6,398 nucleotides of DNA from Streptomyces katrae (lineage in GTDB: Bacteria; Actinomycetota; Actinomycetes; Streptomycetales; Streptomycetaceae): positions 1 to 6,398 of the forward strand of contig NZ_JZWV01000662.1 in NCBI RefSeq assembly GCF_000966975.1, given 5' to 3'. Of this stretch, positions 1 through 6,335 are shown piece after piece. The position numbers were made by a program, and so were the translations under genes. The notes beneath the pieces were generated by a model. It was not told the DNA's origin. It saw nothing but the letters and a program-made list of their open reading frames with translations, and searched no databases. The first letter of the stretch is position 1. Every line of letters begins with the position of its first letter.

Positions 1-20
1 AGAAAGGGCGGGGCGGGGAG

Positions 21-66
21 GAAACACAAAGGCGGCGCCCCCCCGCACGGGGGGAAGCGCCGCCTT
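21..66 (-). terminator. Intrinsic terminator of ileS
   Basis: Arms at 29-38 and 57-66 pair perfectly over 10 bp (AAGGCGGCGC with GCGCCGCCTT). After a 2-nt AA bulge (55-56), six further C-G pairs (39-44 with 49-54) close a 4-nt GCAC loop. Read on the minus strand, the stem is followed by TTTGTGTTT, a U-rich tail, and it begins 8 nt past the ileS stop codon. Polarity and position make it the ileS terminator. On the plus strand the tail is poor in T, so strong bidirectional action is not evident. Bases 1-20 hold nothing I recognise. Confidence 0.9.
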
Positions 67-74
67 GGTGAGGG

Positions 75-3000
75 TTATGCCTTGCGGAGGCGGAACGTCA
101 GCGCGAGGGACTCGTCCTCGAACGGGGTGCCGTACGAGGCGTCGGCCTCGCCCTGGCCGAAGTCCGTCGCGAGGACCTCGTCCGCGATCAGGGACGCGTG
201 GTCCGTGAGGGCCGTGACGACCTCCGCGTCGGACGAGGACCAGCGCAGGGCGATGCGGTCCGCCACGTCGAGACCGGAGTTCTTCCGGGCCTCCTGGATC
301 AGCCGGATCGCGTCACGGGCCAGGCCCGCCATCCGCAGCTCCGGCGTGATCTCCAGGTCGAGGGCGACCGTCGCACCGGAGTCCGAGGCCACCGACCAGC
401 CCTCGCGCGGGGTCTCGGTGATGATGACCTCCTCCGGCGTGAGGGTGACCTCCTCACCGTTGACCGTCACGACCGCCGAGCCGGAGCGCAGCGAGAGGGA
501 CAGGGCGGCGGCGTCGGCCGCGGCCACCGCCTTCGCCACGTCCTGCACGCCCTTGCCGAACCGCTTGCCCAGCGCCCGGAAGTTCGCCTTCGCCGTCGTG
601 TCCACCAGCGAGCCGCCCACCTCGGAGAGGGAGGCCAGGGAGGAGACGTTCAGCTCCTCCGTGATCTGGGCCTGCAGCTCCGGCGACAGCGCGTCGAAGC
701 CGGCCGCGCCGACCAGCGCCCGCGACAGCGGCTGGCGGGTCTTGACGCCCGACTCGGCGCGCGTCGCGCGGCCCAGCTCCACCAGGCGGCGGACCAGCAG
801 CATCTGCTGGGACAGGACCGGGTCGATCGCCGCGGCGTCGGCCGTCGGCCAGGTGGACAGGTGCACCGACTCCGGCGCGTCCGGGGTGACCGGGACGATC
901 ATGTCCTGCCAGACCCGCTCCGTGATGAAGGGGGTCAGCGGGGCCATCAGGCGGGTGACCGTCTCGACGACCTCGTGCAGGGTGCGCAGGGCCGCCTTGT
1001 CGCCCTGCCAGAACCGGCGGCGCGAGCGGCGCACGTACCAGTTGGAGAGGTCGTCCACGAACGCGGACAGCAGCTTGCCGGCGCGCTGGGTGTCGTACGA
1101 CTCCATCGCCTCCGTGACCTCGGTCACGAGCGAGTTCAGCTCGGACAGCAGCCAGCGGTCCAGCACCGTCCGGTCCGCCGGCGCCGGGTCGGCCTCCGAC
1201 GGGGCCCACTGCGAGGTCCGGGCGTACAGGGCCTGGAAGGCGACGGTGTTCCAGTACGTGAGGAGCGTCTTGCGGACGACCTCCTGGATCGTGCCGTGGC
1301 CCACGCGCCGCGCCGCCCACGGGGAGCCGCCGGCCGCCATGAACCAGCGCACCGCGTCCGCGCCGTGCTGGTCCATGAGCGGGATCGGCTGGAGGATGTT
1401 GCCCAGGTGCTTGGACATCTTGCGGCCGTCCTCGGCGAGGATGTGGCCCAGGCAGACCACGTTCTCGTAGGAGGACTTGTCGAAGACCAGCGTGCCGACC
1501 GCCATCAGGGTGTAGAACCACCCGCGGGTCTGGTCGATCGCCTCCGAGATGAACTGCGCCGGGTAGCGCTTCTCGAAGATCTCCTTGTTCTTGTACGGGT
1601 AGCCCCACTGCGCGAACGGCATCGAGCCCGAGTCGTACCAGGCGTCGATGACCTCCGGAACGCGGACCGCCGTGTGCGCGCAGCCCTCCGCCGTGCAGGG
1701 GAAGGTCACGTCGTCGATGTACGGACGGTGCGGGTCCAGGGCGGAGTGGTCCTGCCCGGACAGCTCGCTCAGCTCGGCGCGGGAGCCGACGCAGGTGAGG
1801 TGGTCGTCCTCGCAGCGCCAGATCGGCAGCGGGGTGCCCCAGTAGCGGTTGCGGGAGAGCGCCCAGTCGATGTTGTTGTTCAGCCAGTCGCCGAAGCGGC
1901 CCTGCTTGACCGACTCGGGGAACCAGTTGGTCTTCTCGTTCTCCCGCAGCATCGCGTCCTTGACGGCGGTGGTGCGGATGTACCAGGACGGCTGCGCGTA
2001 GTAGAGCAGGGCCGTGTGGCAGCGCCAGCAGTGCGGGTAGCTGTGCTCGTACGCGATGTGCTTGAAGAGCAGGCCGCGCGCGTCGAGGTCGGCGGTCAGC
2101 TTCTCGTCGGCCTTCTTGAAGAAGACGCCGCCGACGAGCGGGACCTCCTCCTCGAAGGTGCCGTCGGGGCGGACCGGGTTCACGACCGGCAGGCCGTACG
2201 CGCGGCAGACCGCGAGGTCGTCGGCGCCGAAGGCGGGGGACTGGTGGACCAGACCGGTGCCGTCCTCGGTCGTGACGTACTCCGCGTTCACGACGTAGTG
2301 GGCGGGCTCCGGGAACTCCACCAGGGAGAACGGGCGCTCGTACGTCCAGCGCTCCATCTCCTTGCCGGTGAAGCTCTGGCCGGTGGCCTCCCAGCCCTCG
2401 CCGAGGGCCTTCTCCAGCAGCGGCTCGGCGACGACGAGCTTCTCCTCGCCGTTCGTCGCGACGACGTACGTGACGTCGGGGTGGGCGGCGACCGCCGTGT
2501 TGGACACCAGGGTCCAGGGGGTCGTCGTCCAGACCAGGAGCGCGGCCTCGCCCGCGAGCGGGCCGGAGGTCAGCGGGAAGCGGACGTAGACGGAGGGGTC
2601 GACGACCGTCTCGTAGCCCTGCGCCAGCTCGTGGTCCGAGAGGCCGGTGCCGCAGCGCGGGCACCAGGGGGCGACGCGGTGGTCCTGGACCAGCAGGCCC
2701 TTGTTGAAGATCTCCTTCAGCGACCACCAGACCGATTCGACGTACTCGGGGTCCATGGTCCGGTAGGCGTCGTCCAGGTCGACCCAGTAGCCCATACGGG
2801 TCGTGAGCTCGGTGAACGCGTCGGTGTGGCGGGTCACGGACTCACGGCACTTGGCGTTGAACTCCGCGATGCCGTACGCCTCGATGTCCTGCTTGCCGTT
2901 GAAGCCGAGCTCCTTCTCGACGGCGAGCTCGACCGGCAGGCCGTGGCAGTCCCAGCCGGCCTTGCGGGCCACGTGGTAGCCGCGCATGGTGCGGAAGCGG

Positions 3001-3221
3001 GGGAAGACGTCCTTGAAGACGCGGGCCTCGATGTGGTGGGCGCCGGGCATGCCGTTCGCGGTGGGCGGGCCCTCGTAGAAGACCCACTCGGGGCGCCCCT
3101 CGGACTGCTCCAGCGTCTTGGCGAAGGTCTTGCTCTCGCGCCAGAAGTCGAGGACGGCGTGCTCGAGGGCGGGCAGGTCGACCTGGGCGGGTACCGGGCG
3201 GTACTGCGGCGGTGTGGTCAT
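75..3221 (-). CDS. ileS: Isoleucyl-tRNA synthetase, eukaryote-like (type 2) form
   Basis: Cytoplasmic class I aminoacyl-tRNA synthetase that charges tRNA-Ile with isoleucine using ATP; 1048 residues, the usual actinobacterial length. Residues 52-57 are PPTANG, followed by GAHH (60-63) where most family members have HIGH. The second signature is KMSKH (601-605). The editing (CP1) domain shows the Thr-rich WTTTPW (231-236) and GTGLVHQSPAFGADD (321-335). Cysteine pairs are CPRC (187-190) and CWRC (398-401). The anticodon-binding helical domain covers about 685-775, and a C-terminal extension of the actinobacterial/type-2 kind follows. I chose ATG at 3221 because the conserved N-terminus (MTTPPQYRPVPAQ) begins there and GGAGG lies upstream at 3236-3240. 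The frame stays open to 3452, but that part overlaps the T-box leader. Transcribed alone, divergently from the DksA-like gene, and regulated by the T-box. Confidence 0.97.
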   Translation of the reverse strand: MTTPPQYRPVPAQVDLPALEHAVLDFWRESKTFAKTLEQSEGRPEWVFYEGPPTANGMPGAHHIEARVFKDVFPRFRTMRGYHVARKAGWDCHGLPVELAVEKELGFNGKQDIEAYGIAEFNAKCRESVTRHTDAFTELTTRMGYWVDLDDAYRTMDPEYVESVWWSLKEIFNKGLLVQDHRVAPWCPRCGTGLSDHELAQGYETVVDPSVYVRFPLTSGPLAGEAALLVWTTTPWTLVSNTAVAAHPDVTYVVATNGEEKLVVAEPLLEKALGEGWEATGQSFTGKEMERWTYERPFSLVEFPEPAHYVVNAEYVTTEDGTGLVHQSPAFGADDLAVCRAYGLPVVNPVRPDGTFEEEVPLVGGVFFKKADEKLTADLDARGLLFKHIAYEHSYPHCWRCHTALLYYAQPSWYIRTTAVKDAMLRENEKTNWFPESVKQGRFGDWLNNNIDWALSRNRYWGTPLPIWRCEDDHLTCVGSRAELSELSGQDHSALDPHRPYIDDVTFPCTAEGCAHTAVRVPEVIDAWYDSGSMPFAQWGYPYKNKEIFEKRYPAQFISEAIDQTRGWFYTLMAVGTLVFDKSSYENVVCLGHILAEDGRKMSKHLGNILQPIPLMDQHGADAVRWFMAAGGSPWAARRVGHGTIQEVVRKTLLTYWNTVAFQALYARTSQWAPSEADPAPADRTVLDRWLLSELNSLVTEVTEAMESYDTQRAGKLLSAFVDDLSNWYVRRSRRRFWQGDKAALRTLHEVVETVTRLMAPLTPFITERVWQDMIVPVTPDAPESVHLSTWPTADAAAIDPVLSQQMLLVRRLVELGRATRAESGVKTRQPLSRALVGAAGFDALSPELQAQITEELNVSSLASLSEVGGSLVDTTAKANFRALGKRFGKGVQDVAKAVAAADAAALSLSLRSGSAVVTVNGEEVTLTPEEVIITETPREGWSVASDSGATVALDLEITPELRMAGLARDAIRLIQEARKNSGLDVADRIALRWSSSDAEVVTALTDHASLIADEVLATDFGQGEADASYGTPFEDESLALTFRLRKA

Positions 3222-3235
3222 GAGGCTGAACTCTT

Positions 3236-3240
3236 CCTCC
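3236..3240 (-). promoter_or_regulatory. ileS Shine-Dalgarno, maskable by the T-box
   Basis: GGAGG on the minus strand lies 14 nt upstream of the ATG at 3221, a rather long spacing. It forms the 3' end of the 7-nt segment CCGGAGG that is exactly complementary to CCTCCGG at 3261-3267. The latter overlaps the 3' strand of the antisequestrator, so the two pairings exclude each other. Confidence 0.8.
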
Positions 3241-3500
3241 GGCGGGTGTGTCACTTCCGTCCGGAGGGACGAGAGCACGTGCGGCTCCCGCGGTACCACC
3301 CTCCTTGGCCTCCGGACGGGTCCGGCGGCCCCCTCATTGGGGTGCGAAGCCGGTTCTACCGGCCCTGCGGGCTCCCGTGCGGGTCCCGTGCGGGCTTTCT
3401 TCCGGCGGCTCCGGGGTGATCCTTCACATCGCGCTCGCCCCCGGGCTCTCACCGTCCCCGGGTCGCTCCTGGCTGCGTCCGACGCTACTCGTCCCCATCC
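3236..3500 (-). promoter_or_regulatory. T-box riboswitch (translational) upstream of ileS
   Basis: The leader senses uncharged tRNA-Ile. Stem I spans about 3500-3407. GGGG (3496-3493) pairs with CCCC (3416-3413). The specifier loop has AGUA (3489-3486) opposite GAAGGAUCA (3425-3417), containing the Ile codon AUC (3420-3418). GCGUC (3485-3481) pairs with GAUGU (3430-3426), and an upper CCCGGG/CCCGGG helix (3462-3457 with 3445-3440) closes an 11-nt loop. A Stem III-like hairpin lies at 3330-3307. The T-box core AGGGTGGTACCGCGG is at 3302-3288. Antisequestrator helix A1 is GGAGGG (3304-3299) with CCCTCC (3268-3263). The 7-nt bulge UGGUACC (3298-3292) carries UGGU, complementary to ACCA of tRNA-Ile. 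Helix A2 has 8 pairs (3291-3284 with 3276-3269, two of them G-U). The alternative helix is CCTCCGG (3267-3261) with CCGGAGG (3242-3236), which hides the ribosome binding site. With no U-tract present, translational control is inferred, as known for actinobacterial ileS. Confidence 0.93.
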
Positions 3501-3518
3501 ATGCCTTTCGCTGCGCCC

Positions 3519-3547
3519 AGTGTAAGGGCCGGGGCCCGGGTCGGCAG
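3519..3547 (-). promoter_or_regulatory. Candidate ileS promoter
   Basis: On the minus strand, TACACT (3524-3519) fits the TAnnnT form of the -10 box. A 17-nt spacer separates it from a weak -35 candidate, CTGCCG (3547-3542; 3 of 6 matches to TTGACA). Transcription would start near 3511-3512, about ten bases before the base of T-box Stem I, which is where a T-box transcript should begin. The position supports it more than the -35 match does. Confidence 0.45.
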
Positions 3548-3710
3548 ACCGGTTTACGGCGGGGCGCGGCGGCGCCGGGGGAGGGGGTCCGGTGTGACCC
3601 GGACGGCCCGACGGGGGGAGCCGGGGACCCGTTGGGGCTCGTGGGGCGGATTACGGGGGCTCCCGCTGGGCACAACGGATGCAGGTTGACCTCGATGGAC
3701 GCGTGCCCCG
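3548..3710. other. Divergent intergenic region without recognised content
   Basis: This very G-rich stretch lies between the ileS leader promoter and the candidate promoter of the DksA-like gene. Short open frames cross it on both strands, but none has a convincing start signal or recognisable protein motif. I see no tRNA, stable terminator or long repeat. It could hold operators, but nothing in the sequence marks them. Confidence 0.5.
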
Positions 3711-3739
3711 TTGCCGTGGGGTCGGAGGCGACTTATCGT
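3711..3739 (+). promoter_or_regulatory. Candidate promoter of the DksA-like gene
   Basis: TTGCCG (3711-3716) matches TTGACA at 4 of 6 positions and is separated by 17 nt from TATCGT (3734-3739), which matches TATAAT at 4 of 6 with the key TA and final T. The predicted start near 3746 would leave a leader of about 45 nt before the ATG at 3792. As the three rightward genes are close together, it may also serve lspA and the RluD-like gene. Confidence 0.5.
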
Positions 3740-3791
3740 TCCGGCACGATTTGGCTAAAAAGGCCACATCCGGTGAAAAGGGGCCGCGGCC

Positions 3792-4703
3792 ATGGTGGCG
3801 AAGAAGACGGCGACACGGGAGGTGGCTGCTGTGCCAGGCTCCACGGCTGCCGCCGAACGGGCCGCTCCGGCCAAGAAGGCCGCTCCGGCGAAGAAAGCCG
3901 CCGCGGTGAAGAAGGCCGCTCCGGCGAAGAAGGCTGCCGCGGTGAAGAAGACCGCTCCGGCGAAGAAGGCCGTTGCGGTGAAGGAGGCCGCCGCGGGGAA
4001 GAAGACCGCCGTGGCGAAGAAGGCGGTGGACGGGAAGGCCCCGGCCAAGACCGCTGCCGCGAAGAAGACGGCGCCGGGGAAGGCCCGGGCCAAGGAGCCG
4101 GCGGCCGCGCAGGCGGCGAAGACGGCGTCCAAGACAGCAACCAAGACAGCAACCAGGACAGCCAAGGCGGCCGAGGTGGCCGCGTCCGAGGGGGCGGCCC
4201 CGGCCGCGCGGAAGACGGGAGCTCGGGAAGTGGTTGCCAAGAAGACGGCGGGCACGGCCCGCAAGACGGCCGACGACACCGCCGGCGGCCTCGCGGCCGC
4301 GACCCCCGGTGAGCTCGCCGTACGCCCCGGGGAGGAGCCCTGGACCGCCGAGGAGGTCGCTGAGGCCCGTACGGAGCTGCTCTCCGAGGTGATGCGGCTG
4401 CGCGTGGAGCTGGAGGCCTCCGAGATGGCCATCTCCGGCCTGATGCGGGACTCGGGCGACGGCGCGGGCGACGACCAGGCCGACACCGGCACCAAGAACA
4501 TCACCCGGGAGTCCGAGCTGGCCCTCGCCGCCAACGCCACCTCCATGCTGGAACAGACCGAGCGGGCCCTGGAGCGCCTGGAAGCGGGCACGTACGGGCT
4601 CTGCGAGAACTGCGGCAAGCCCATCGGCAAGGCGCGCATGCAGGCCTTCCCGCGCGCGACGCTGTGCGTGGACTGCAAGCAGAAGCAGGAACGCAGGCAC
4701 TAG
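3792..4703 (+). CDS. TraR/DksA-type C4 zinc-finger protein with Lys/Ala-rich N-terminal tail
   Basis: A 303-residue protein. Its last ~120 residues form a DksA/TraR-like domain: a helix (about 186-218), a loop with DQADTG (228-233), a second helix (about 238-264), and a C4 zinc finger C271-x2-C274-x17-C292-x2-C295, the DksA spacing. DksA-family proteins bind RNA polymerase through the secondary channel and modulate initiation, often with ppGpp; that role is inferred here. The DQADTG segment resembles the DxxDxA tip of DksA, with Gly replacing the final Ala. Residues 24-77 are nine hexapeptides of AAPAKK/AAAVKK type, and KTA-type repeats follow to about 160. This tail is basic, low-complexity and histone H1-like, and may bind nucleic acid. 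ATG at 3792 has AAGGGG 8 nt upstream; an in-frame GTG at 3831 has a better GGGAGG, also 8 nt upstream. The gene is 66 nt ahead of lspA. Equivalent position to B. subtilis ylyA. Confidence 0.88.
   Translation: MVAKKTATREVAAVPGSTAAAERAAPAKKAAPAKKAAAVKKAAPAKKAAAVKKTAPAKKAVAVKEAAAGKKTAVAKKAVDGKAPAKTAAAKKTAPGKARAKEPAAAQAAKTASKTATKTATRTAKAAEVAASEGAAPAARKTGAREVVAKKTAGTARKTADDTAGGLAAATPGELAVRPGEEPWTAEEVAEARTELLSEVMRLRVELEASEMAISGLMRDSGDGAGDDQADTGTKNITRESELALAANATSMLEQTERALERLEAGTYGLCENCGKPIGKARMQAFPRATLCVDCKQKQERRH
3861..4022 (+). repeat. 18-bp tandem coding repeat (hexapeptide, nine units)
   Basis: Nine consecutive 18-nt units encode AAPAKK, AAPAKK, AAAVKK, AAPAKK, AAAVKK, TAPAKK, AVAVKE, AAAGKK and TAVAKK. 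The early units are almost identical at DNA level (for example GCCGCTCCGGCGAAGAAG), and later ones decay. Pro-containing and Val-containing forms partly alternate, suggesting a 36-nt higher-order unit. Such arrays can change copy number by slippage or unequal recombination, so the tail length probably varies between strains. Confidence 0.9.
4131..4154 (+). repeat. Short 12-bp tandem repeat in the Lys/Thr/Ala region
   Basis: AAGACAGCAACC occurs twice back to back (4131-4142 and 4143-4154), followed by a partial third copy, AGGACAGCC. It encodes KTAT KTAT RTA (residues 114-124 of the DksA-like protein). It is less GC-rich than its surroundings and separate from the 18-bp array upstream. Confidence 0.8.
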
Positions 4704-4769
4704 CCAGGACGTACGCACACTGACGTACTCTCGTGTCTCGTCGGGATCGAGCTAGTTCGAGGGACTCAC

Positions 4770-5336
4770 GTGGCAGAGGCGGAGCGCATCATCGGTACGC
4801 CGGAGGTCGGGGACGACGCCGAGCCGCAGTCGGAACCCGCCGCGCCCCGGGGGCGGCGGCGGATCACGGCGCTGCTGGTCGTGGCGGTGCTGGCGTACCT
4901 GCTCGACCTCGGCAGCAAGATGCTGGTCGTGGCCCGGCTGGAGCACCGGCCGCCGATCGAGATCGTCGGGAACCTGCTGAAGTTCGACGCGATCCGCAAC
5001 CCCGGCGCGGCCTTCGGCTTCGGCGAGGCGTTCACGATCATCTTCACCGTGATCGCGGCGACCGTGATCGTGGTGATCGTCCGGCTGGCGCGCAAGCTGT
5101 ACAGCCTGCCGTGGGCGATCGCCCTGGGCCTGCTGCTGGGCGGCGCGCTGGGCAACCTGACCGACCGGATCTTCCGCTCGCCGGGCGTGTTCCGGGGGGC
5201 CGTGGTCGACTTCATCGCGCCCGCCCACTTCGCCGTGTTCAACCTCGCCGACTCGGCGATCGTGTGCGGCGGGATCCTGATCGTCCTGCTGTCCTTCAAG
5301 GGCCTGGACCCGGACGGCACCGTCCACAAGGACTGA
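4770..5336 (+). CDS. lspA: Lipoprotein signal peptidase (signal peptidase II)
   Basis: Membrane aspartyl protease of family A8 that cleaves the signal peptide of prolipoproteins just before the lipid-modified cysteine, after Lgt has acted; 188 residues. Four membrane segments fall at about 33-53, 86-106, 113-130 and 155-176. The catalytic aspartates are D132 in GNLTDR (128-133) and D161 in FNLADSA (157-163). Also conserved are D46/K50 in the first segment and N77 in RNPGAAFG. An acidic, Pro-rich cytoplasmic N-terminus of about 30 residues precedes the first segment, so the protein is longer than the E. coli enzyme (164 residues). The start is GTG, with GAGGGA at 4759-4764, 5 nt upstream. It lies between the DksA-like gene (66 nt) and the RluD-like gene (53 nt) on the same strand, so an operon is likely. 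Next to ileS in many bacteria. Confidence 0.96.
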   Translation: MAEAERIIGTPEVGDDAEPQSEPAAPRGRRRITALLVVAVLAYLLDLGSKMLVVARLEHRPPIEIVGNLLKFDAIRNPGAAFGFGEAFTIIFTVIAATVIVVIVRLARKLYSLPWAIALGLLLGGALGNLTDRIFRSPGVFRGAVVDFIAPAHFAVFNLADSAIVCGGILIVLLSFKGLDPDGTVHKD

Positions 5337-5377
5337 CTTCGGGGACGCGCGCGGGAATGGTCTTCCGCCGGGTCCGG

Positions 5378-5390
5378 CATACTCGACGGG
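5378..5390 (+). promoter_or_regulatory. Candidate -10 box for a leaderless RluD-like mRNA
   Basis: CATACT (5378-5383) matches TATAAT at 4 of 6 positions including A2 and T6, and its last T lies 7 nt before the GTG at 5390. No purine-rich ribosome binding site precedes that GTG (the sequence is TCGACGG). This spacing would start transcription at or next to the start codon. No clear -35 box is visible, and read-through from lspA remains possible. Confidence 0.4.
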
Positions 5391-6331
5391 TGAGTACGAT
5401 TCCCGAGATCCGCACCCTGCCCGTTCCCGATGGCCTCGAAGGCGAGCGCGTCGACGCCGCCATCGCCCGTATGTTCGGTTTTTCCCGGACGAAGGCGGCC
5501 GAACTGGCGGCGGAGGGGAAGGTCTCGGTCGACGGCAGCGTCGTCGGCAAGTCCGAGCGCGTGCACGGCGGCGCCTGGCTGGAGGTCGAGATGCCGGCCC
5601 CGCCGCGGGCGGTCGAGCTGGTGGCCGAGCCGGTGCCGGGCATGGAGATCATCCATGACGACGACGACGTCGTGGTCATCATGAAGCCGGTGGGCGTCGC
5701 CGCCCACCCGAGCCCCGGCTGGACCGGCACCACCGTGATCGGCGGCCTCGCCGCGGCCGGCTACCGGATCTCCACCTCCGGCGCGTCCGAGCGCCAGGGC
5801 ATCGTGCACCGTCTCGACGTCGGCACGTCCGGCCTGATGGCGGTGGCCAAGTCGGAGCGCGCGTACACCTCGCTGAAGAACCAGTTCCGCGAGCGGGTCG
5901 TGGACAAGCGGTACCACGCGCTGGTGCAGGGGCACCCGGACCCGATGAGCGGCACCATCGACGCGCCGATCGGGCGGCACCCGAACGCGGACTACAAGTG
6001 GGCCGTGACCCAGGACGGCAAGCCGTCGGTCACGCACTACGACCTGATCGAGGCGTTCCGGGCGGCGTCGCTGCTGGACATCAAGCTGGAGACGGGGCGC
6101 ACGCACCAGATCCGCGTGCACATGTCGGCGCACCGGCACCCGTGCGTGGGTGACCTGACGTACGGGGCAGACCCGACGGTGGCGAAGCGGCTCGGGCTGA
6201 CCCGTCAGTGGCTGCACGCGGTGCGGCTGGGCTTCGAGCACCCCGCCGACGGGCAGTGGGTGGAGTTCGAGAGCACCTACCCGGCGGACCTCCAGCACGC
6301 GCTCGACGTCATCCGCGCCGAAAGCCAGTAG
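5390..6331 (+). CDS. RluA/RluD-family 23S rRNA pseudouridine synthase
   Basis: A 313-residue enzyme that isomerises uridine to pseudouridine in RNA. The best-known relative, RluD, modifies helix 69 of 23S rRNA, but the exact target here is not shown by the sequence. An S4 RNA-binding domain covers about residues 18-70 ([19 protein letters not shown] and following). The catalytic motif is [15 protein letters not shown] (140-154) with D143 as nucleophile. Other family blocks are KPVGVAAHP (99-107), KRYHALV (173-179) and the RTHQIRVHM motif (237-245), followed by CVGDLTYG. Length and domain order are complete. GTG at 5390 was chosen because the conserved N-terminus ([14 protein letters not shown]) begins there. 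The frame extends upstream to 4733, but that part is out of frame over lspA and has no homology. No Shine-Dalgarno is evident. The lspA-rluD pairing also occurs in Bacillus (lspA-ylyB). Confidence 0.95.
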   Translation: MSTIPEIRTLPVPDGLEGERVDAAIARMFGFSRTKAAELAAEGKVSVDGSVVGKSERVHGGAWLEVEMPAPPRAVELVAEPVPGMEIIHDDDDVVVIMKPVGVAAHPSPGWTGTTVIGGLAAAGYRISTSGASERQGIVHRLDVGTSGLMAVAKSERAYTSLKNQFRERVVDKRYHALVQGHPDPMSGTIDAPIGRHPNADYKWAVTQDGKPSVTHYDLIEAFRAASLLDIKLETGRTHQIRVHMSAHRHPCVGDLTYGADPTVAKRLGLTRQWLHAVRLGFEHPADGQWVEFESTYPADLQHALDVIRAESQ

Positions 6332-6335
6332 CTTC

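Noticed and set aside
454..2727. Second minus-strand open frame (757 codons) inside ileS
   Set aside because: It is a shifted-frame shadow of ileS, rich in Arg/Gly/Pro with no conserved motifs.
3236..3304. Transcription terminator within the ileS leader
   Set aside because: The alternative helix covers the ribosome binding site and has no following U tract, so sequestration of translation fits better than termination.
198..3419. Very long plus-strand open frame (1073 codons) opposite ileS
   Set aside because: It is antisense to a full-length IleS with clear motifs. Its translation is low-complexity Arg/Gly/Leu/Val, as expected from the complement of high-GC codons, and no domain is recognisable.
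3222..3452. N-terminal extension of IleS to an upstream ATG at 3452
   Set aside because: The extra 77 codons coincide with the T-box leader, have no IleS homology, and lie upstream of the ribosome binding site and conserved N-terminus at 3221.
3861..4022. CRISPR array or mobile-element repeat
   Set aside because: The 18-bp units are contiguous without spacers, stay in frame, and encode a regular hexapeptide, so they are a coding repeat.
3248..4312. Plus-strand open frame spanning the leader region and the DksA-like gene
   Set aside because: It crosses the divergent promoter region and reads the 18-bp repeats in another frame as Gly/Glu/Arg repeats; the frame with the C4 zinc finger is the real one.
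3651..4718. Minus-strand open frames opposite the DksA-like gene
   Set aside because: Their Ser/Pro/Arg or Ala/Phe repeats simply mirror the hexapeptide-coding DNA, and no start signal or domain is seen.
4733..5389. Upstream extension of the RluD-like frame across lspA
   Set aside because: This would overlap all of lspA in another frame with Arg/Gly-rich sequence; the family N-terminus starts at the GTG at 5390.
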